Shown piece by piece: positions 56,181 to 64,000 of a stretch of DNA of 64,000 bases (within the stretch, counting starts at the first letter, position 1; each line of letters starts with the position of its first letter). The DNA is from Lottia gigantea (lineage: Eukaryota > Mollusca > Gastropoda > Lottiidae), in contig NW_008708986.1 of NCBI RefSeq assembly GCF_000327385.1, forward strand, positions 3,272,247-3,336,246, given 5' to 3'. The notes under the pieces are model-generated. The model was not told the DNA's origin and searched no databases. It saw only the letters and a program-made list of their open reading frames with translations. The position numbers were made by a program, and so were the translations under genes.

Positions 56181-58410
56181 AGATATTAAAAGCAAAAATA
56201 CTCTTGAACCCTACTGGGTGTTTTCCCTTTGACCCCAAATTATTTAAATTCATTTCAGTTATTGAAATTTTTGGTTTATTATCATTCTTATGGAGTAATT
56301 TGACGATCTTACTGATTTGTCTAGAAAGTATATTGGAGATTCACTATTTGTAGATAGGCTCAATTATAATTCTATTCCTGTCTCTATTTCAATAATCTTA
56401 CTAAGGCATCAGATGGTTTAGCATTCTCTTGTCTGTTACTAAAGTACATTTTCACCAGTAATGCCTGCTGTACATGAGTACCATAATTTCTTTTCTGCCC
56501 ACATTGAATAGGTACAAATCAATAAGAATTAGATAGTTTTCTACTATGAAGGTACTGTTATTAAAGCCTTTATTCTGTTCTACAAACAGTGGTGTAGTGA
56601 GGATTTCACTAATAGGGTGGGAGAAATCTGAGCGCCTCAGCATCCCTTTTCAGATTTTAGAAGACACTAGTCACTGGCCAAAAAATTCACACCTACATAC
56701 ACTACTGTCTGCAAATATAAGAATAGAATTATAACCAATCAGATAAATCTATAGGCCCAACATTCTCAGATGATGATGAATTTATTTAGATGGCTACATC
56801 TCTTTTGTCACAGTTTGTAAGACAGAATTCATTTGTAGTATTAGAGCATGGTTTATATATATATTTAATCTAATTAAAAATTAATTTTAATCTAATTTAA
56901 ATTAAATTACAGTTTGGTTTCAATTTTTAGTTTATGTTTTTACGTCTCCATTGTAATTTAACAAGTTGTCTACCACTATCCCCTTTTAATGACTTTATTT
57001 TTCACCAATCAGTGTGTTACATATGGCCTGTTTCTTGGTTACATTGAAGAATTGTGGAATAAAGAAATCCAAAGCGTCTGTCATATTGCTCTATTTTGGA
57101 TTTCATAATGCTACAATTCGTTATCAAGAAACAGGTCCTATAGGGACAGATTTGCCATTTTAGAAGGTTGATTTGGGTCTTGAAATAATGTAGTCTTCAG
57201 ATGTACTAAAAATGTAAAAAAATTGCATAATTCCTTCAAAATACCTCATACTAGGCATTTCTCTATTTATTTCTATGTATGTCTATTCTATATAGACAGG
57301 GTCGTCATTTTAACATTCAAACAAGGATAATTCTAGATCCCCACTTTCCAACCTGGGGTGTTTTCACCCTCTGGGGGTGTGGTAAACTGGTGTAGGAGAA
57401 GAGTTTATTTTGAATTCAGAGAGCAGCTCAAATCACATTCTGGAAATTTTTGAAGGTGTGAAAGGTCGAGGTGATTGCTCCAGGGGTGTGATTGCTGGGA
57501 ACCACTTTTCTGGATACACATGGATTTGAAGTCTAGCTTAGCAAAAAAATATCTGTATATATTTGTATGTATATATCTGTATTTATACTTTAGATTAAAG
57601 TATAAGTGGTCAAAGGGTTGGAGAACTTGTCCCTTTAACTTTGTTAATTACTATGGAGACAAAAAAAAAGAAATTTTTGCTAATTGAATAAGCATATTTC
57701 TCAAAATAAGAGGTTGTCATGTTGGGTATAACATATATAGAGTAGCATAACATCAACCTTTTCAGAGATATAGTAAATTAATTTGAAAGAAAATGAAGGA
57801 ATGACAGGAAGCAAGCAATATTAATATTACAGTGATCAATACAGAAAAAAACATATTTACATATGTTATTTTGTACAATAACTTGTATTTTTACTGTCAT
57901 ATTCTTATTAGACTTGGTTTTTTGTTAAGTAGGTCTACTGAAACAGCTGGTAGACATGCGAAGAGTTCGGCACTGGAATTAGTCCGAGAAACTCTTGCCA
58001 TATCTATAGTGGCTTAGGACCTGAGGTTGGGCAGGGGGTGGTTCATTTGTGTCTCAGGCACCATACTCATTGCGGAACATTCACTTTTTTTAGCAATATC
58101 CACAAAACACACAAAAATATGTTTTATGTTACGGTTTGGCCGAGGGATATTCTGATTGACAGATATTCAAAGGAAGAGGCACTAGAGAACCTTTAAGGCT
58201 GCATGGTCTAACTTGAAAATTGTTTGGTTCCTAATTTGTGATAGTAAGAGTCTCTTAAACCATAACTATAATAAATTCTGAAAATCCTCATAAATTAATT
58301 TTGAAAATCAGACTTTTGGATTATTTTTCGATCATAAATGACCTTGAACTGTATGTTTTATATTCATAGGTAGTGATAAAACAAGCTGCAACTATTAGAT
58401 GTCATAATTA
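56181..58410. other. No supported gene
   Basis: AT-rich intergenic sequence. A stretch at 57940-58016 reads STETAGRHAKSSALELVRET to a stop and might be a small terminal exon, but there is no good acceptor. Confidence 0.3.
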
Positions 58411-58552
58411 AAAATGTTCACAGCTGAAAACAAAAGCCCATAGACCATAGATAGCTGAAGATGCCTGCTCGATATTGAAGCCTAGCTAGAAAAGTTATTT
58501 ACAGTAACTTGAGTACTCTTGTTTAATGATGATGAATGAGAATGAAGAAAGT
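58411..58552 (+). repeat. Leader and start region duplicated at 59645-59786
   Basis: About 140 bp (TGTTCACAGCTG, CCATAGATAGCTGAAGATGC, GAAGCCTAGCTAGAAAAGTT, TAATGATGATGAAT) recur 1.23 kb downstream with only a few differences. The block spans the presumed 5' UTR and first codons of the 58526 exon. In the downstream copy the reading ends soon after the start. Confidence 0.85.
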
Positions 58553-58739
58553 GAAGATTATGAAAACAATTTTGTGTTAGATTTGTCTCTAAAGAAGAGA
58601 CGAGAGCCTGAGGAACATGAAATGGAGGACGTTTATGTTTGTGGTGATGTTAACGACAATGAAGAATACTTCAGTTCTGAAGAAAACAGGCGCAATGAGG
58701 GTGGCGGAACATATAAAAAACATCTTCTAAAAAGATATT
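58526..58739 (+). CDS. First coding exon of a putative transcriptional regulator (CtBP-type DLSLK motif)
   Basis: ATGATGATGAATGAG opens a 71-residue exon ending at a TATT|GTAAGT donor (phase 1). It encodes an acidic stretch (NENEESEDYENN), VLDLSLKKRREPEE, a motif like the CtBP-binding P-x-DLS-x-K found near the N-terminus of many repressors, another acidic stretch (CGDVNDNEEYFSSEE) and GTYKKHLLKRY. The composition is clearly coding-like and no stop interrupts it. Nuclear localisation and a repressor role are inference. I find no following exon in the window: candidate acceptors near 59235 and 59995 give immediate or early stops. Either the next exon lies beyond 64000 or this is an incomplete duplicate. 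Confidence 0.55.
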
Positions 58740-59644
58740 GTAAGTTAGTTTTTTTTAACATTTCTTTCAAGATTGTCTCTTGTACATTGTTCGAATTTAT
58801 GTCAATCATCTTTGTGATTAAACATAATATTCAAGTTCAAATTTGATATTTCATTGCACGCAGCTGAAAAAAAGAATTTGCTGGAGGATGTGATTGAATC
58901 AACAATTTTGAAAATTTAGATGAAGTAGGATATCATGTGTAGATTTCAGATAAATTAATATCTATGAAAGGATTTCAGATTACTAGTATTGCTAGGGGCG
59001 GCATGGGCATTTTTCCTTTTTTTTTTGAAAATGTGGGTCACTCTGAGGAACTTTCCATTGATCTTATGATCTGTACAACATAGCAGAGTCAGTCGTTATG
59101 AACATCATGTTTGATAAGAAATTATATATCATTTAATATAGTAAGCTGGACAAAGACAGACAAGCAAATTTACTAGTGAATGGATATACTGGAATAAATA
59201 ATCAGCTGAAAATATCTAATTATTTTTTTATGCAGGCAATACATACCTGTGATCAAAAGAGTTGTCTACCTGAACTAGCCAAAGGTCAAATTTTTTGAGC
59301 AATTTTATAGTACACTGGTATCAGGAGAAAAAAATACTCTTGTATATATATAATTTACGTTACACAAGTAATGACCATAAATTTCAATATAATTCAATCA
59401 AAGTCATCCTTTGTTTCATTGTCTTATATAAGAAACTTTATAGGTTTTTCATTATAGCCTTTCTTCCTGTCATAAGTTCAACGAAAGCGTTTTTGACAGT
59501 TGTAATATATTATTATGATTTAGAATCGGAAGTTCTCTTTATACACATGTAGTTGTTTGAAAGATTTATCGGTGTACCTAAGAGTACTCACTTTGTTATT
59601 CTTACTTTGTTCTTCTCACTTTGGTGATCCATTTTTTAAGTATA
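58740..59644. other. Intron-like sequence
   Basis: Follows the donor of the 58526 exon. No recognisable exon; the open frame 59295-59552 is AT-rich and unsupported. Confidence 0.3.
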
Positions 59645-59786
59645 AAATGTTCACAGCTGGAAACAAAAGCCCATAGGCCATAGATAGCTGAAGATGCCTG
59701 CTCGATATTGAAGCCTAGCTAGAAAAGTTATTTATAGTAACTTGAGTACTCTTGTTTAATGATGATGAATAAGAATGAAGAAAGTA
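59645..59786 (+). pseudogene. Partial duplicate of the 58411-58552 leader and start
   Basis: It matches the leader and ATGATGATGAAT start, then diverges after about nine codons (GAAAGTATATTTTT). It is a broken start without the DLSLK region. Confidence 0.75.
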
Positions 59787-62700
59787 TATTTTTTTTTTGT
59801 GGATGTTATCAGGTAGTTAACCTCTCATGTGTCATTGGTACGGATATCCCTCAGAGGCATGTTAAAGTCTGGCAACCTTAATGGAACCATCAGATAATCC
59901 AACATTCCCTGATGCAAAGAGATTTGGTCAATGACCATGTGGTACATTGACCTGAGTTGTAAAGAACTAAAACTGGTTGTTTCTATTGTTTCAGAACAAC
60001 ACATGTTGTCAACTTCTAACTAGAAAATTTAGCTAGATATTTTGATAACTGCAGACAGTGGAATTTAATTGTAGGGCTGTCAACTTACTGCGAGATCGTT
60101 AACCTAACGCATTTTTTAGGGCATGCGTGTTCGTTTCAAAATTCAGATTCAGATATTCAGATTGTAGCACTTCGATTGGATTGTATGCAAATAAATACAG
60201 CCAATCAGCAGATATGCTGTACAATTCAATCAAATAGCTTCATTTACAAATTTTAATGATACAAGGAAAGTGACTATTGCAGTCGAGGTAAAAGTACAAA
60301 GTTTGTAATAGCTCAACATTTTGAAAATGACTCTTCATTAGCCATGGAAGGTCTCATGTCTACAGGCAGTGCACTTAAAAGAGTCGACTTATGCTGTGGT
60401 CAAGTTGAAATTGACAATTTTGTGGTGAAAGTTATACCGATTATGTTATCTATCAATAAAATTATGACAGGTTCTCTGAGAAAACACATGCTTTTAGTCG
60501 TTTTACAAATTTCAAATGAGAATTTCCTGAGGGAAATTTGCAAAGAAATCTTATTAATAACATTAGTCTTATGCTATAAAATGATGGGCTGTAAAAATCG
60601 ATAATGAAACCTACGCATTTTGTTAATGATGAAAGATTTGAATTTGGAGATTGTCAAATATATTTCCTGACATATAAAGGATATGGTGACATAAGGAAGT
60701 CGATCACCTCTGTTTTCTACGAATAAATATGATATAATTGATGGTTATATATATATAGGAGAAGAACATTGACTACTTATATACATAATTATTGATTTTA
60801 CATATAAACCTTCAATAGACCTAGCTAAATCTGTCCCATTTAACAGTCGTTTACTTGGCAGTGTCAGTGCTATGAAATCAACAGACTTAGTTAGATTTTT
60901 GTGTATCATTAATTATGATACGGTGAAAATGTAGGACACTGCTCGAGTATGTTAATTAGAATAGTGCCGTTTACCAGACGACAGCTTGCTATGAAAATAT
61001 AATGATAGCTTTATAAGGATATAAAATTAGGCCAACAATCCTCTTTTTTGTATTTTGGCCTACTTGTGTACAAGTTTGAAATACTAGATTAGAGTACAAG
61101 ATGATAGCTTTTATTATCCATGTCCTCTTAACATGAAAAAATCCTTCCACAATTTGATGTTATAATTTTGGGTAGCAATGGACTCTTGGTTCCATATGGC
61201 ATATTCCTTTGTACACATCACTTGATTTGGTTGGTTGAGAATAAAAATGCTAGAAATCATTAAAATAAAAGGTTGCATGAATGTTTTGCTCTAGAAATTA
61301 CCAATTTGAATATGTATGATAAGTTGATTCAGGTTTTAAGTGATAATGGTTCATTGACTTCAGAGATGAAAGATTACCTGTTGAAGACTCATATTAATCA
61401 TATACACCAGTATGTGCCAGACTAAATTATTCACTTTTTTTCTTGACTTGACGTTTGTGAGTTCATTAATATGTATATGAAAAAAAAGTTTGGCTGCACA
61501 TACGTTATTTATGTCTGAAATAAACGTTGGATTTTACTTCCTCATATTGTGCATCCTGATTGGGCTAAATAAAAAAGATGTGCTAAAGAGTACACAATGA
61601 TTTCCAGTATGAAATATTTAGGTTGGGATATTTTTCAACCAGATGTCCCCCTGTCAGTGTTTTAGTCAGAGAAATGGATAATTTGTCTCGTCATTCAGAT
61701 GGGACAATAAATTGAGGAGCATGTCTTTCACGCTCTGCAGGTTTAAAATCTCTCGACAGTTTGAAATTGAAAAAAAGTAGGCTCATGCCACCTTCCTGAA
61801 CAAATTTTCCTCGTTGACTGCATGACCTTTGCTATCCTTATTAGTACAATCAGCTGCAGAAAAAGTAGAATGTTTCATTTCATTTTATTTGAAACTTTGA
61901 TAAATCTTTATTATCCTATAAGAATTAGTTAACAATATGGAATAAAGTTGGATATCTCTATACAATAATTTCAATGGTCTCTCTCTCTATGATTTTTAGG
62001 TCAAATTGGTATAAAAAAGAAAGTGGGTAGTTCAACCGTATTTTTCTTTTCACTTAACTAATAACATGAATACATATCCTGTAAATTCAAGTCCAAAACA
62101 GGTTTTTTTTTCTTAACATATTCTTTTTAGTCCTTCTTGAAGTTTCCTTATATAGCCTACTTAAGTTATGAGGATAAATTGTAACTTCCTCACTGTGAAG
62201 AAATATATACGACCTCAATACATAAATACCAAGGTTGATAATAGAGAATAGAATACATACATTAAGTGTCAATTTGTAAGGAAGTAAACTTTCCTTATTT
62301 AAATTATTTAATAACAACTTGTAGTTCTCAGTAGCTGCTAGAAGTAAACAATGCATTTAAAAGTGACATATTTTAGATTTATTGCTTTAATGTTGTTGAG
62401 TGATGCCATATTCAATAAAATAAATTGTAAACTTTCTTGCCCTTGCACCTGTTGTTTATATACGGCATTCGAATTGTATAAGATTTGAGAAAGGAACTAG
62501 AAATTGCTTTACTATTTGGAGTGATTTCAACAGTTTCTACTGTCTTACTTTTATCACTAAATCAAATATTACTGATTAATATGATATGAAAATTGAAAAT
62601 TCAGTTTAAATGTAGTTAAGTTTGATTTTGATTCGAGTTCATATTTCATTGTGAAATTGAGACATATTTTCACGGAATGTATTGACACTTTTAGTGGAAA

Positions 62701-63766
62701 TGTTCACAGAACAGAGGTCAGAAAGAATGAAGGAAAACGTCAATCTAAAATTATCTGTTCTATTTGGACAAAGGCAAAAAATACAAAAGTGAGAACGCAA
62801 CTGTAGGCTTGTCATTTTCTGATGCCGTAACCTATGCTTTTGTAGTGTATTCTCTCAATCCAGGCTCCGTACTCAAGTACTCCTGTCCTGTAATCAGTTG
62901 ATTGTTTAATTATTTAAATACTTTTAAATCTTTTATCACTACATCTAATAAAAACCAGTCATGTGAGACATTGATATATGCTAAACTTGCCGGTAGAAAT
63001 CATTTTCTGTTTTCAAAATTAAAACTTGAATAAATCTGTTTTCTTCTACAATGTGCTATGAAATTTTACGTTATAATTTAACCTTGATTTGTCAAGCCTC
63101 TGTTTTAATGAATAAGTCCCTGTCTGCATTTTATAGGTGAAAAAAAAAATGGTTTAAATGTACTAGATAAACACCTGAAAAATTTGTTATGCGTAACGGT
63201 TGATAAAGAGCTCATATAAAACATAATCTTTTCAATGATCTAGATAGAAGGAAATAAAGGACTGGTTAACAATGAAGTATAATATATATAGAATAATATA
63301 CAATTTCCTTAAGGGAGGAGTAAGGGACGAACCTTAAAACCTACATATTAGGTTACAATATTTACAATAACATGTTTATGCAACCCAATTCTCAAACAAT
63401 TTTTGGATTGCTTTTCAATTTTATTTTATTACGTTTGACCGATATTTTTGAAATAGACATTGCTGCCAGTTTGTATTTATCAGTTTAAAATAGTTTGTGG
63501 TTTTGTTAATGAATGATGTGCATTATTGCACTAATAATTTTGAATCACTGATAATCACTCTAATAATGTCATAAAACACATAGTTACTTATATTGAAAAC
63601 ATATACTGTAATATTACTGATCAAATTGTCAGTGGTGGCTCCAAAGTGGGAGAGAGTGCCTATTTAGTTCTCTGTCAAAAATGCCAAGTGCAGGAAATAA
63701 ATTCCCCCACCAATTTTGAACACCCCCACTACCCCAGAATGGATTCAAATATGATTTATCCCTTTT
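59787..63766. other. No supported gene
   Basis: Nearly 4 kb of AT-rich sequence. Open frames at 60344-60604 and 62087-62356 lack recognisable domains. A short AT run lies near 60750. It could be the intron of the 58526 gene. Confidence 0.3.
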
Positions 63767-64000
63767 AAAGAAGTATGCCATACATACACCAATGTAAAGA
63801 AGTATGTCATACATACACCAATGTAAAGAGGTATGTCATACATACACCAATGTAAAGAGGTATGTCATACATACACCAATGTAAAGAAGTATGTCATACA
63901 TACACCAATGTAAAGAAGTATGTCATACATACACCAATGTAAAGAAGTATGTCATACATACACCAATGTAAAGAAGTATGTCATACATACACCAATGTAA
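63767..64000. repeat. 29-bp minisatellite running off the window
   Basis: Eight units of GTAAAGAAGTATGTCATACA plus TACACCAAT, nearly identical (some GAGG for GAAG). The array continues past the window end, so its full size is unknown. Each unit contains the near-palindrome GTATGTCATACATAC. Confidence 0.95.

Noticed and set aside
57940-58016. Possible terminal exon STETAGRHAKSSALELVRET
   Set aside because: The reading looks coding-like, but no convincing acceptor precedes it and no upstream exon was found.
63767-64000. CRISPR-like array
   Set aside because: The 29-bp units are contiguous with no unique spacers, and the DNA is eukaryotic, so it is a minisatellite.

Overview
This looks like animal nuclear DNA from a marine invertebrate, most likely a mollusc (inference from the repeat families and gene structure). 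The DNA is AT-rich, genes are split by introns with GT/AG junctions, and there are no bacterial operons. Two assembly gaps (N) lie at 28693-28742 and 50279-51148. Roughly the first 37 kb is dominated by transposable elements, many nested in each other. The second half is gene-poor, with one well-supported host gene.

1-9 kb: an arm of a foldback repeat runs into a Crypton-type transposon with a TATA/CCAAT/E-box promoter (TATA at 836, ATG at 885). Next come a DDE-transposase scrap and a Penelope-like element (PLE) with reverse transcriptase and GIY-YIG domains. An array of CCAAT-type repeats, a scrap of an LTR-element gag-protease region and the last exon (membrane anchor and tail) of a minus-strand host gene follow. 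10-18 kb: a minus-strand LINE (endonuclease, RT, C-terminal zinc motif) is split by other insertions, one carrying a Tc1/mariner-type MITE with TA target duplications. It abuts a broken Ty3/gypsy pol region. 19-22.4 kb: a YqaJ-type nuclease exon (+) faces a THAP + coiled coil + HTH + DDE transposase gene (-), a pairing I recall from ISL2EU-like DNA transposons.

23-29 kb: a second copy of the locus seen at 6-9 kb. It holds a signal-peptide exon spliced to a PAN/apple-like cysteine exon (-) with a PLE fragment in the intron. It also has a damaged copy of the membrane-anchor exon and a second copy of the Crypton promoter, cut off by the first gap. Beside the gap is a dense array of GTTTAAAC-centred palindromes. 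31-34 kb: a decayed minus-strand gene of a large uncharacterised invertebrate family that looks transposon-derived.

38289-44715 (-): a seven-exon gene whose exons join in frame from ATG to stop (352 aa) and which resembles the ciliary/testis protein TEX26. Its introns hold a tRNA-derived SINE, minisatellites and a transposon remnant carrying a Myb/SANT exon. A sister of that remnant lies at 55.1-55.7 kb. 45-64 kb is mostly unrecognised sequence, with one convincing coding exon at 58526-58739 carrying a CtBP-type DLSLK motif. Part of its leader and start is duplicated 1.2 kb downstream. The window ends inside a 29-bp minisatellite.
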